NCBI GenBank assembly: GCA_014529385.2
Contig: CM043961.1
Location: 10,962,478-11,026,477 of the forward strand
Direction: 5' to 3'
DNA: 64,000 nucleotides
DNA from: Adiantum capillus-veneris
Lineage: Eukaryota; Streptophyta; Polypodiopsida; Polypodiales; Pteridaceae
Shown here: one piece after another, positions 1-10,759 of the stretch
Layout of the letters: each line of letters opens with the position of its first letter
Position numbering within the stretch: position 1 is the first letter of the stretch
The notes under the pieces: generated by a model
What the model was told of the DNA's origin: nothing
Databases searched by the model: none
Seen by the model: the letters and a program-made list of their open reading frames with translations, nothing else
Translations under genes and position numbers: made by a program

Positions 1-17
1 TGCTAAGACCTTAAACT

Positions 18-1298
18 TCAGCTTCTATGAAAAGAATAATACCAAAGAAAAAAGTAAAGTGTGTCACCTTCTTTAGGTAACTCGTAAAATCTAAGCATGG
101 CTTCTTGAAGCCTTCTAAGATCCACAAAAATATTGTTCCACATTGTGTAAGGAAAGCCCTTATTCGAAGGTCTTATGGATTGTTTCTTACCTTTTCCCCT
201 TGTCTTTGTTGCGCACGAAGCATAAAGGGAAGTTGGCATTGTGTCCTCAATGTGTAGGTATGTCCCAATGCGGGAGAACACATCTTCGTTTGTGGCTTTC
301 TTTCCGAGCTTGACCTTGTGAGGAACGGGAAATAGGTTTTCCACAATGCCATGTTCTTTGAGGGCATCCTTTAGGAGTTGAAAAATAGTCTGATAGGCTT
401 TGGTGCTGATTCCAGCCTCATCACAAGCTTGTTGAACGTCATCATCATTAACCACATTTCTTAATTTACGCATAAGGTCCTTGGTGACTGCATCCTTAAT
501 GTGCTTACCTCCAGGTGATTGTAAAATAGAAATAACATCCTCGGTATTGAGACAACTAGTGAGAAGGTTGACTCGATTATCTTGGCTTGTTCCACCGCAT
601 GCCTCCTGGATGAAGTTTCTAGCAACAAATAAACATAAATGTTAGAAAATAGTGTGAAGTAAGAATGCAACATGCAAGTAAAGACCAAATCACCTTGTGG
701 CTGTAACTCGTCGTTTGCGTGCTCCTCCGGAATGTGCAAGAGTTTCAATGGATGAATATGGGCGTTTGCGTTCCCTTGCACCAAGGGGTGTTTCTTTCAA
801 GTATGTGATGGTGTTGATAAGCTTCTGGATGTGGGACTCCTTTTCTTGCATTTGTTGTTCAAGAATTTTAACTACCCTCTCCGAAGAGGCAACACTCTCT
901 TGTAATGCCGTCGTCTTGAGGTGAAGAGCTTGACATTCGTGCATCCACATATGCAAAGAAGCACCTGCACCCATACACAGCCGCTTGCAATAGCTTAACA
1001 AGCATGCTTCTCCCCTCCCAAGAAATTGAAGAAATGTGGAAAGGCTATTAAACGGTGGATGGAAGCGGCTTATAGGATCGTAAAGGTGCAAATGGCCATC
1101 CACCCAAATGTCAACATTGGTCTCACAAGCGGTGCGACGTTCCTGTGATGACCTTTGATCACCTTCACTAGTGGTCTTCGGTGCAAATGCCGTGGGTAAG
1201 CGAATATGTATGCTTTTGGTGTGTGGAGTACATGGTGGTGGAAGCAAACCATTTGTGATGTCCGTGAGCACCATGGAAGCTGTTGCGTGAGGACGCAA
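18..1298 (-). CDS. Two-exon gene of unknown function (coiled-coil, basic)
   Basis: Exon 1 is 1298-694 and exon 2 is 618-18, with a 75-nt intron at 693-619. The splice sites are ACAAG/GTGATT and TTGCTAG/AAAC. Joining them keeps one frame and gives 401 codons before a TGA, although two unrelated frames overlap in the genomic sequence. Residues about 125-175 are rich in E, Q, K and L with heptad-like spacing (coiled coil). They are followed by basic patches (RERKRP, ARKRR) that could be nuclear signals, and KTRGKGKKQ lies later. The C-terminal half has no family I recognise. Near position 73 the reading frame crosses AAAGAAG/GTGACA, a possible second donor, so the true C-terminus may lie outside the window. 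It may be a host gene or a transposon-associated gene. That it is spliced is inferred from frame continuity; the function is unknown. Confidence 0.6.
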
Positions 1299-1480
1299 AT
1301 GATGAAAAGATAGAGGGGGAAGGGTAGAGAGGCCGAGCAGGATGGGAGGAGAGAAGGAGGGAGGGAGGGGAGGGAGAGATTGGGGAGGAGGAGGAAGGTA
1401 GGGGCAGAGAGGGAGAGGAGAGGGAGAGGGAGAGAGGAGGGAGGAGGGAGGAGGGAGGAGGAGGAGAGAACAAAATGTTT
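1299..1480 (-). promoter_or_regulatory. Pyrimidine-rich leader/promoter tract of the left-edge gene
   Basis: The plus strand is almost pure purine (repeated GGGAGG, GGAGAG), so the gene strand reads as a long CT-rich tract directly upstream of the ATG at 1298. Such tracts are common in plant 5' leaders and core promoters. No clear TATA box could be assigned. Confidence 0.4.
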
Positions 1481-1884
1481 ATTACTTTTTGGGGGAAAAG
1501 ATTTTTAAAAAAATGTACTTTCTAAGCTTGTGGGTTAAAAAATGGGTCAAAAAATGATTTTTGGATATGTATATATGTTGGGAGGGAGTTTTAAGTAAAA
1601 AACAAATAAAAATGAAAATTTTTAAAAAAAGTCAAGTTTTGACTCTTTTTGACCCACGGAATTGTTGATGTGGACACACCCCTTGCTTCCTTCACTTTAA
1701 AAAAAGCTAGAGAGAGAAAGCAACCCTTTAGGTCCACATCCTACATTTGTCTAAAAAAAAAGCTAGAAAAGCCTACTCAAAACTACCTTCTTCAATGCCC
1801 TTGCCCCCTAAACCCCACACAACATTAGCCTTAATCCCTAAAAATTAGGATTCCTTACAAGGCCCATGCAAGGTTCATATTTCT
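1481..1884. other. AT-rich spacer, no gene seen
   Basis: Runs of A and T with short repeated phrases around 1500-1660 (variants of TTTTTGACCCA). No coding sequence or element end could be assigned. The 5' boundary of the following gypsy remnant lies somewhere here or just after. Confidence 0.4.
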
Positions 1885-3509
1885 CCTAATGACAATGGTG
1901 CATCTCGCAAGGTGTACAACGCCTTAATGTATTTGGGGATGCTCTACTTCTGGTAAGGCAAGTAAATGGAGCATGGACATGCAAGAATCCTAGTTTAAGG
2001 ACTCACTTAAGTGGTGTAAAAACCTTGTTGGGTAAGTTTGAAGAAGTTCAAATACACCATATCCCAAGGTCTCAAAACCAAGAAGCAGATGCCCTAGCAA
2101 GTGAAAGACTATAGGAAGTGGTGGTTGGAGCAATAAAACTAAAGCTCCCTCTATTTCAAGGCAGTGATGCCTTGCCTGACATCATGCATTTTTTGGAAAC
2201 AGGGGAATGCCCATCAGATTTAACAAAGGGACAGAAGCAATGGCTGACGCGGAAGGCCACAAGGTATCGACTCATCAATGATGGTTTGTACTGTAAGGGT
2301 AAGGACCAAATACTCAGGAAGGTCCCTCTCTCTCACGAAATCACGGGAGTAATTGCTAGCTGTCACGACGGGGTTTGTGGTGGTCACTTTGCCCTAAACA
2401 TAACAAGTAGGAAAATCTTGCAGGCAGGCTTCATATGGCCTAGCCTCAACCGTAATGTACACCATTGGTGAAAAACGTGTAAGTTGTGTCAAAAGGCCGG
2501 CACTAGGTCACTTATGCCTGAACCACAGACACCTATTCTCTCATATGGCCCATTTGAAAAATGGGGTATCGATGCCATTGGGCCATTACCTAGGGCCAAC
2601 TCAGGAAAATTCTACATTATCATGGGGGTCGACTACATGACTAGATGGGCAGAGGCTACAGCCACCACTAGAATCACAGCGGTAGAGGTAGCTAAATTTA
2701 TCTACGAGCACATATGTTGTAGGTTTGGCACACCTTTAGAGATCATCTCTGATAGAGGGCCAGGTTTCAGAGCAGACTTGGTAGGAGAATTAATGCAAAA
2801 ACTGGGCATTACAAGGAGGCACTCTTCACCATATTACCCTCAATGTAATGGCCTAGTTGAAAAGGTAAATGGAATGGTTTCTAAAATTATTACCAAGCAG
2901 GTAAACAATCATCCCGGAGACTGGGATAAGTATCTACTACCAGCTTTATGGGCCTACAGAACTTCATTTCGTACATCCTTGGGATTCACACCGTATCATC
3001 TAGTATTTGGTAAGGAAGCAATCTTGCCCATTGAAGTGCAACTACAAAGTCTCAGAGTAATGGCAAGCCAACTTCAACAACCCAACATGCATTTGAGAGA
3101 TCACATCATCAACTTGGAAAGACTGCAGCTAGACAGAGAAGAAGCAATAAATTATTATGCAGCACAAGCAGAGCATAGACGGCTTAGCTTTAACGAGCAT
3201 CTCCGGAAAAAAGAATTGAAGAAAGGAATGTTGCTGCTCCGCTACGACAATTGCTTCGACACGCGCAAGGATAAGAAACTCCTGCTCTGATGGGAAGGCC
3301 CTTTCATCATCAGGAAAAAGTATGCCAATGGAAGCTACCAGCTGATGGAGGCTGATGGAAAACTTCATAAAACTAGGGTAAATGGTTGGCGACTTAAACC
3401 TTATTTTCTTCGATTTGACCAGGCTCCACCAATTGACATTCCAGATGAGGACACACCATCAGCCGCCACCTCCGACGATAATGATAAAACAGATGATCTA
3501 GAGACATGA
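1885..3509 (+). pseudogene. Ty3/gypsy (Tat-type) pol remnant: RNase H and integrase
   Basis: The frame starts inside an RNase H-like domain containing HHIPRSQNQEADALA, which resembles the additional archaeal-type RNase H of Tat/Ogre elements. It continues through the integrase zinc-binding region (GGHFALN, then CKLCQK), the catalytic core (GIDAIGPLP, DRGPGF, NGLVEKVNG supplying D-D-E) and the C-terminal tail. Two internal nonsense codons sit in the same frame: TAG after ASERL near 2112 and TGA at 3288-3290 just before WEGPF. A third stop (TGA after HHW, near 2469) falls between the two zinc ligand pairs. Gag, protease and reverse transcriptase are missing upstream. The frame ends 28 bases before the LTR, so only the 3' half of the element survives. 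It cannot encode an active polyprotein. Confidence 0.85.
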
Positions 3510-3521
3510 ATGCCTCTAGCC

Positions 3522-3533
3522 AAAAGGGGAGGG
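3522..3533 (+). other. Polypurine tract of the Tat-type element
   Basis: AAAAGGGGAGGG lies between the end of pol and the TG that starts the LTR. This is the expected place for the plus-strand primer in LTR retrotransposons. Confidence 0.75.
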
Positions 3534-3537
3534 CTAA

Positions 3538-4854
3538 TGATGGGGGCTTTTCACAAGCCAAGCTCCCATACCCCTCTTCTCTTGTCCCCACCCCATGAAA
3601 ACCCCTCTTAGGGAGGGAGTGATAAAAGGCATTGGAAAAAGTAAGAAAAAAAATAAAGTATGATTATGTAAATATATAAGAAAGGTAAAATAGGACACCT
3701 CATGCCTGCGGGGTAGCCCATCCCCAACTTCCCTCCTTTTTCTTTATTGTTGCCCCGCCGGGTGTCCCTTTTCCTCTCCTCCACTCAAAAGGTCAACCCC
3801 CTCTCTCTTCCCCTTGTCCTTTCTCCTTTCTCTCTCCCCTCAAGCTACCCCACCTTTCACCAATAATGCATTATAAGTCACCAATAATGCACCCTAACTC
3901 ACATGCAACTTAATCTATCTTCCAAAATAGTATACCCCACCCCCTCTTTCTCTCTCCTATCATATCCCATGACCCAAATACCCCCCTCTCTCTCTAAAGG
4001 GCGCCATGTCTCTTGTCTTGTAGCTAAATAACCTCCCCCACACTCACACACACTCAGTTTCACTGAAAAAGGTGCCCACATATCCATCCCCACCCGGTGG
4101 TTACCTAATTTTTCTTGTGTTCACACACATCTGCACACAGATTCACCTCTGAACACACTCCCCTCTCTCCCCTCTTGTAATTACTTTATTCGCCATGTCA
4201 CCTCTCACTTTTTTTCATCAACCCATCTCTCTCTCTTAGTCTCTCTCTCATGAGACTGCTGTTATGGCACATATACACACAGCCAGACAAGTGGGGCCCA
4301 CAGTCACATGGCCTATGTAGATAATGATTTCTTCATTTCTAAATTCTAGAATTTCTCCCCCCTCCTCCCCTATATAAAGAGGGGTCACCATCACACTAAG
4401 GACACACACCATCACCAAAGAGTACATTATGCATTGTGTGTGCCTAGTGCACACACACACATCCACACCATCACCATCACCGCGATCACCATGCTCGTCT
4501 TAAGCATGACCTCTACACCCTTGGGCTATGGAAGATGAAGGGAAACTAAATGAAGGATGATGGCCGTAACCCTCGTGCGAGTCTTCGCCATCAACTCCCA
4601 CCTATCCGCCATGTGCTCTACCACGCTCTCCCTTCTCATTCCCCTACCCTATGCTCCCCATTTCATCACCTTATTCTCTAAATAAAGCTTGAGGTTTTGT
4701 GAGTATGTTTTCTTGCAATGTTTATCCCATGTGAGGTGTGCGGAATTTCCACCTAGTCTTGTGTTTGGAGTGAGCTTGTGTATGTGTGAAGGGTGTGCGG
4801 ATTCGCCATCCTTTTGTGATGCCTAAGTACTAAGCCGCTATACCCCCTCCCTCA

Positions 4855-4902
<48 letters not shown>

Positions 4903-5101
4903 CTCATTCCCTTTCCTCTTCATCATTGCTCCCAAGCATCCATCTCTCTTGGATGAAAACTTTGTTATGGTGGTGTGTTGTTTGCGTCCTAGCCGCTGAA
5001 GCTAGGTGGTGCCCCCTGTTTGCTTTACCATGATAGGCTCGAGGCGCGCCATTTGGTCCCCGGTGTTTTAGAGGCCGTCGGGGTTCGCTTTGCTCCCGTC
5101 A
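3538..5101 (+). repeat. 3' LTR of the Tat-type element (1564 bp)
   Basis: It begins TGATGGG just after the polypurine tract and ends CCCGTCA, a 6/7 inverted match of the kind that bounds LTRs. A TATA box (TATATAAA) is at 4371, a poly(A) signal (AATAAA) at 4681, and a (CT)n tract at about 4857-4899. The order U3, TATA, poly(A) signal fits a functional LTR. No 5' LTR is present in the window, so a target duplication cannot be tested. Confidence 0.75.
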
Positions 5102-5203
5102 GCACGTACATTTGATCACCTTGACTCTATATAACCCCAAACCAAATCAAACAAATATCAATAGCTCAAAACAATTGATACAAAATTATTTGTTTAAACT
5201 TAC

Positions 5204-5929
5204 TGCTTGTAGTGATTCAACCATTGCGTCGAATGGCTTGCGGGAAATGTGGTTGTACTCTAACAACCATCGCCAAGTATCAAATTTTGTATGTCGCTCC
5301 CGATACTTGACCATCTCTCTGGTTGGTCGACTAAGAGTGATATTTTCCTAAGTTAGCAATAACAATAACAAATCATCAACTATAATCTTTATAATAATTT
5401 ATTTATGTTGTATATTAATCAATCTTACATATTTGTCCTTCCATGTTGCTTTGCCTCCCGAGCCATAGTGCGTGGGAGTTTGTCTGGTGCGAGCTTCGTG
5501 TGGTTGTCTATAGGAGCCCAGTGCAGCCTAGTCACTCTTTTCTTGCATTGCCCACTCCCACTCCACATCTATCATGTTGCCACCTTGATAGCTCCTATCA
5601 GGATCTCTAACTTGGTTGGTCGCTATGCCCCGTACACTAGACTGCTTGTTTTTTAGAAATGTTTTTATGTAGCCCTCCAACCACCGTTGTGAAAAACGTT
5701 GATCGAGGACATTTGGAAATATAGCATGCAACGCGTTCTCAATGTAGCATGCATGATCAAACAGTTGGTCTCTAAACTTTACAAAACAATTCTTATACAT
5801 CAAATGTATAAGAATCTGAAGATAGCGTCAAAAAGCCCCGTCTTGTGTTGTACCAAAGTCCACCTCCCCACCATATTTTACCCTGTAGTGCATCCATGCG
5901 TGTCTGGCACGGTATGTCAGTATCCTCAT
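5204..5929 (-). pseudogene. Broken two-exon gene of unknown family
   Basis: Read on the minus strand from an ATG at 5929, one frame runs to 5429, crosses an 81-nt intron (ATAT/GTAAGATT ... CTAACTTAG/GAAA, with a good branch-point-like CTAAC) and continues to 5204. There a GTAAGTTT donor follows. The frame is interrupted by a TGA at 5828-5830 and a TAG at 5528-5530. Coding character is otherwise consistent: aromatic and charged segments such as HAWMHYRVKYGGEV, RQTPTHYGSGGKATW and RPTREMVKYRERH. I do not recognise the family. Intact splice signals argue against a processed copy. It may be a decayed transposon-encoded gene or a host pseudogene. Confidence 0.5.
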
Positions 5930-6550
5930 CCTCTACGTCAGGGAGGAAACAGTCCAAAATATTCATGCTTTTGTGAGGGTGCGACCTTTGACATACATGC
6001 CAATAAAAACACTACTAAGCAAGCCATATTTTTCAAGGGCACGACTAGGAATCTCCTCGTCCATTCTCTAACTAATGTTCAAAGTCTTGGGCAATGTCAC
6101 AAGCTTTCAAGATGTATGGCTTTGAACGAAAACATAGCTTTGTGTATCTGTTGGTTGCGGAGGGGGACACAATCTGGGGACAATTGAGTTCATCTATATC
6201 TGCAAATAAGAGTGAGGATACGCTGAGAAGATTTAAAAGTGAACCACCATCTCCCCTTCAGAGAGAAAGTTGTTGGAAGCAAGGAGAAGATGCAAGGGTA
6301 TAAAGGCTTCAAAGGGGCTTTCCTCACCATAGAAGCGCCTTCCCCAGCTTCCATTTGTAGGCACCGGTAAATTAAGATCTAGAATTAGCTCTTCTTTAGA
6401 TAGTAATGATCTCACATGCTTCTTCTATTTCCACCACTTGGCTTCACTTAGATGGAAAACATCCTCACCATTACCACCATTATCATGCCCTATTTCATCA
6501 TCGTGCCCTATTTGTAAGCAGAATCTTTTTCCCCCATCATAGTTGTCGAT
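5930..6550. other. No confident gene
   Basis: This stretch may hold more 5' exons of the broken minus-strand gene that precedes it, but I could not extend a frame with confidence. An intronic or flanking origin is equally possible. Confidence 0.3.
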
Positions 6551-6553
6551 CGA

Positions 6554-6556
<3 letters not shown>

Positions 6557-6628
<72 letters not shown>

Positions 6629-6636
6629 AGAAGAAG
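6557..6636. repeat. (AG)n microsatellite ending in AAG units
   Basis: About 68 bases of pure AG followed by AGAAGAAGAAG. Its reverse complement is the same CT tract type that recurs in LTRs and leaders elsewhere in the window. Confidence 0.97.
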
Positions 6637-6639
6637 CTA

Positions 6640-8499
6640 CATCACTTTCTCATAACTAGGCTACATCTACAACAGTAAAATGCACAAGTAATGAGCTAGA
6701 AGATATAGTAAATCTTAAGTTTAGCCTACACTTTCTCTCTCAAGAAATTATGAAAAAAGAATTTTTTACAAGAGATCGTGTTGAGGTGGAAACTCTTACA
6801 GGTCCTAAACAAGACCTCAAAAACTTCCTAATGTGACAATAGCACAAGTTTGATTTCCATGGCACCACACATTTGCAAATTTCTCAATGTGTAGGTTGAT
6901 CTCGTGGAAGCTCCAAAGCCCTAATCTTGCATCCCAAAATCAACAAATGGTCATGTGATCAGCACAAGTTGACATCATTAGAATGTAATCCAAGCCTCTA
7001 ATTAGAAAAATATCAAAGCGTAAGCACCAAATGTTAATCCAATTAGTAAAAAAATAGTGTTCAAATTAGCAAAGATTAGTGAAATCATCAAGGGGTTAGT
7101 GAGAAATTAGAGTGTGTAGGCACACAATTAGCAAGATATGGTATCAAATTAGGGGATATTGAACACATTTCCATGTACGCACATATCCAAATTTCACAAA
7201 GCAACAAACATGCAAAAGGAAATAAGTGAAAAATTTAGTGAGGAAACATGTTTGATTATGCCATAATTACACTAACGTAGAATATCAATCCTTGAAAACA
7301 GTGCCAAATGTTGGGGGTACCATCGTAGCATAGCTCCAATGATCAACACATAAATGTCAATCTGGAGTGATGAGCTACTCGGATAGGGCATGGAAACACT
7401 CACAAGATTAGTGATCTAATTATGACAACACAAATGGTGACTTTAAGTGGTGAGCTTGTCTGCTTATGGAGGAGCTAAGCCGCAATGATTGGTGATCTCT
7501 GCATCCAATTCTCTTTCCCAATCACACACACTAACGATTACAATGATTCACACATAATTGATCCCATCATGCAACACAATAATCACAAGCTATTTGGACA
7601 TTTGAACATATGGGCACCCGCCTAGTCAGACACCACATTTGTATGCTATTATTTTGTCAAACTAGTGTGTGTGTGTAAATCATGATTCTAGAGTAGAAAA
7701 TCTTTTTTCTAAGTTGTAATTCTTTCATGATATGTATAAAGATCCATGTGAGCTGGCCACTAGCCATTTAGGAAGCCCTAAGTATAAAAGACAATAACCT
7801 TAGTATGAAAAGGAGGCTTATCTTTTGGAGAAAGAGAGATCTTTGTGTATGTACACTCAAGTGGCCAAGCTACTCCAATTTGTAATTAGCTTTTGTAATG
7901 ATTGGGTAATCCAATTTCAATTCTCAAACCTGCATTATGTTCCTCTTTCCATTCTCTTTCAATGAATTGTAAGCATTTCAAGCTCTGTTGAGGTCTGTGA
8001 CTATGCATCTACAAGCCTAATCTTCAATTTCAAGTGCTTAAATCACGGTTTTTTTACAGTTTGACCACAAGAAAGTGTTAATAAACCTTAGAGTCACGTA
8101 GTTAGGTTGTTTTGTTGTAGTTTCTGTGATTCATATACCTTGTTAGAATGTTGTCAAACTTTTTATACTAGTCTCTTTAGGCCTAGTGAAGCTTCCCTTA
8201 AATACGATCCGATTTTGGTAGTCGAAAAAATGGTGTGATGACCTAGAGTGGCAAGATAGGACATAGATAGATTTTCCAATCATGGAGTGATGATCTTTTT
8301 ATTGAGTTGATGAGTTCTCTTGTTAGATTCACTTTTTAAGGACTAAAAGTCTCAAAGAGCCTATGTGCCCCATCTGAGTCACTTCCCTTAGTATTAACAT
8401 TATGTTAGTCCCAGATAGCTATGGTACTGATATTTGTCTTAGATGGTGAGTGACCTAGCACGTGTTTTGAGTTTTTTTCTCCGGATATTAATATTTGTG
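6640..8499. other. Gene-free AT-rich interval; possible LTR relic near 7.6-8.1 kb
   Basis: No coding frame of note. At 7020-7160 the phrase AATTAG recurs several times. From about 7660 to 8060 there is an LTR-like layout (TGTGTGTGTG start, AGTATAAAAG at about 7782, then T-rich sequence), but I found no partner copy, primer site or target duplication. I do not call it an LTR. Confidence 0.3.
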
Positions 8500-8717
8500 C
8501 CATGGGCGGTCACTTTTTAGAATGTGTATGCTATCACGTGAGTTAACCGGAGAGGATTATTAAAAGATCAAAATGTATCAAAATGTATACATACAAAGAG
8601 GGGAGGGGTTTTTTTAAATAGACACGTAGTGTAAATATAGTATGTATATTGAGGTATTATTAATAACCTCTTGAACGCACGTGATATAGGAAGCTTTTGA
8701 TAAGTGACCGCCCCGGG
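8500..8717. mobile_element. hAT-like MITE (218 bp) with 8-bp target duplication
   Basis: The ends are CCATGGGCGGTCACTT and AAGTGACCGCCCCGGG, inverted repeats matching at 14 of 16 positions. The homology extends loosely inward (CTATCACGTG against CACGTGATATAG). Both ends are flanked by TATTTGTG (8492-8499 and 8718-8725), a perfect 8-bp target site duplication. An 8-bp duplication with short terminal inverted repeats is the hallmark of the hAT superfamily. The interior is non-coding, so this is a non-autonomous copy. Confidence 0.85.
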
Positions 8718-8957
8718 TATTTGTGTTCCTTTTACACTAGCAGCAAGGTAGCTAAATGGGGGTTTAGTACTTAATAGAGTTTAAAAGTCAAGGACTAGTC
8801 TTGCTAGATCTATTCTTGAGAAGTCAAGAGAGTTGGTGAGTGGGATAGCTAAAAACATTTCATTCTTCAATTTTTGTGTTACTTTCAGAGTGATGTAATA
8901 AATTTTTATTAACGACTTTAATTTGCATTGTTTTTGTATCTAGTTTCTTTTCAATAC

Positions 8958-8989
8958 ATAGAAGTAGGGTAAGTAAAAACTACTTCTAT
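8958..8989. other. Hairpin containing GTAAGTA, conserved in three repeat copies
   Basis: ATAGAAGTAG and CTACTTCTAT form a perfect 10-bp stem around the loop GGTAAGTAAAAA. A variant (GGAGTA ... TACTCC around GGGTAAGTAGAAA) occurs at 13819-13843 and 19869-19893, at the same place relative to downstream palindrome-bearing repeats. The loop reads like a consensus 5' splice site. Function unknown. Confidence 0.6.
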
Positions 8990-9181
8990 CAAATTTGGGC
9001 TGAATGATCGAGACAAAATTGCTAAGACCCATATTTTGACCAAAATCACTATAGCTCTAAAATTTTGAAAAATTGATGGTAGAGACCTAAAAGTTGATCA
9101 AAACCCAAAAAGTTGGTGCTCAAGGGCCTTAGAAAATTGACTAGGTGAAATTTAATAAGTTTCATCAAATTCTTTGGTGGA

Positions 9182-10687
9182 ACATGGATCGCACAATCCA
9201 TGTACCTCAAAGAGTAATGTTGTAGAAAAGTTGCCAATGGCACTTTGTATCAATAGTACCTTGCTTTGGGAAACTTTAGTTGCAAGAAAGTTTCAAAAAC
9301 AACATCAAAATTGGTTGACAGGGCAAAAACCGCAAAAAGCATGGGTTTCAGACACAAAATTGGGCCTATCTTGAGATTCTAAGATCCAAATCACAAAAGA
9401 ACAAGTGGAACAGTTAGAGAAAATAGGTGTTTAGTAATTGTGAAGATTAGAAATTCATCAGTGGTGATTATGGATTGCGATGCATATACCTCGGAGAAAG
9501 AATGATGCAAACTTAAGACCATCTAACCTCTTGAATAGCTGATACCAAATTTTGAGATCATATTAAGCTAAAAAAGACATTCAAGTCAAGGAAATTGAAA
9601 AAACCACTAAAAATAACTTTGTTTGATCAAAAGTTTTCTCAAATTTGGAGTTTTGGGGAACAACTTCAAAATAGCATTTACAACTAGCTGACCAAGTTTC
9701 ATGTCAAAATGAGGTAAAACATGGATCGCGATCCATGTGCCTCATCATAGTTTTTTGTTGACATTTGAGGAGTAGGTCACTAAGACTATTTGAAACACCT
9801 TGGCAAAAAAGTTGAAAAAAGTGGTCAAAGAACTAAAATTTAGAAAATAGTCTTAGTGACATACTCATCATAGTTTTTGGCTGACATTTGAGGAGTAGGT
9901 CACTAGGACTATTTGACTATTTCCTCAAAGGCACATTGGCAAAAAAGTTGAAAAAAGTGGTCAAAGAAGTAAATTTTAGAAAATAGTAAAAACCCGCTAA
10001 AATAGCCCTAGAATTTCACTTTTGGCCGACATTTTCTTGTCCAAATCCAAAAATAGTTTTGAGATAGCCTAGAAATACCTTCATTTATGAGTGGTTCAAT
10101 TTTGGGGTCAAAAGCTCTCCAAACATAGATCGCGATGCATGTACCTTTACCAAATTTGTGAGCCAAAACCAAGCCACATTGATCTACATGCTATTTCTAA
10201 CCTAATCCCAAAGTTTCAACATCAAAACCCAAGTCAAAATCCAAAAATTGTCCAATTAATCCAAGGAAGTGCAAGAATTGACCTAATTGCTAATCTAGAG
10301 GTCCAAATCCAAAAAGCTTGATACCATAGCCTCTAACAATATCGATGATCCTAATGGTACGACAAAAATTCAATTTGGCCTCCAAACATGGATTTTGATC
10401 CATGTGTCCATGGTAATAATTTGATTTAAAATTTTCCCAAACTATAGTGCACATATAAGGAAACATATCCCCAAGTCCAATTTTGAGAAAATGAGCAAAT
10501 TTGGGTTAAAAGGCATCAAAACAATTGATAGACTTAAAACCATAGAGCAGACCTAGGGTTTGACATTTGACTTGCCAAAACAAGTCCAAATCCAAAAAAA
10601 GAAGAGATATAGCTTGTAAACATAGAGTGCAATAAGCTCCCCAAAGATCAAGTCTAGATGTGGTGGAACATGGATTGCAATCCATGT
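9182..10687. repeat. Six dispersed copies of a CGCG-type palindrome
   Basis: ACATGGATCGCGATCCATGT is a perfect 20-bp palindrome at 9719-9738. Related copies lie at 9182-9203, 9468-9487, 10123-10142, 10386-10405 and 10668-10687. Spacing is roughly 250-400 bases. Most are followed by a short pyrimidine-rich phrase such as ACCTC or GCCTC. The sequence between them is AT-rich and non-coding, full of recurring phrases (CAAATTTG, AAAAGTTGA). This looks like a decayed array of units, each with one dyad-symmetric core. Confidence 0.7.
9743..9989. repeat. Local tandem duplication (123-bp period)
   Basis: The stretch starting CATCATAGTTTTT at 9743 is repeated from 9866. Both copies hold GACATTTGAGGAGTAGGTC and AAAAAAGTTGAAAAAAGTGG, with small indels between them. 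Confidence 0.85.
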
Positions 10688-10759
10688 ACCCCAACCTCCA
10701 AAGCTAGTGCAAATTGGTATAGAGCTTATACATGACCTTGTCTAGCTACTACTGTTAGA

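Noticed and set aside
6542-6678. Open frames full of RERERE, LSLSLS or similar over CT/GA tracts (also near 12360, 24380, 30209, 40950, 42990, 57950, 59110)
   Set aside because: They are translations of microsatellites. No domain, no plausible start context.
7660-8060. Solo LTR
   Set aside because: TATA-like and T-rich composition only. No matching copy, no target duplication and no clear TG...CA ends.
9182-10687. CRISPR-like array reading of the palindromes
   Set aside because: Spacing of 250-400 bp is irregular, the repeats are palindromic and diverged, there are no cas genes, and the DNA is plant nuclear.
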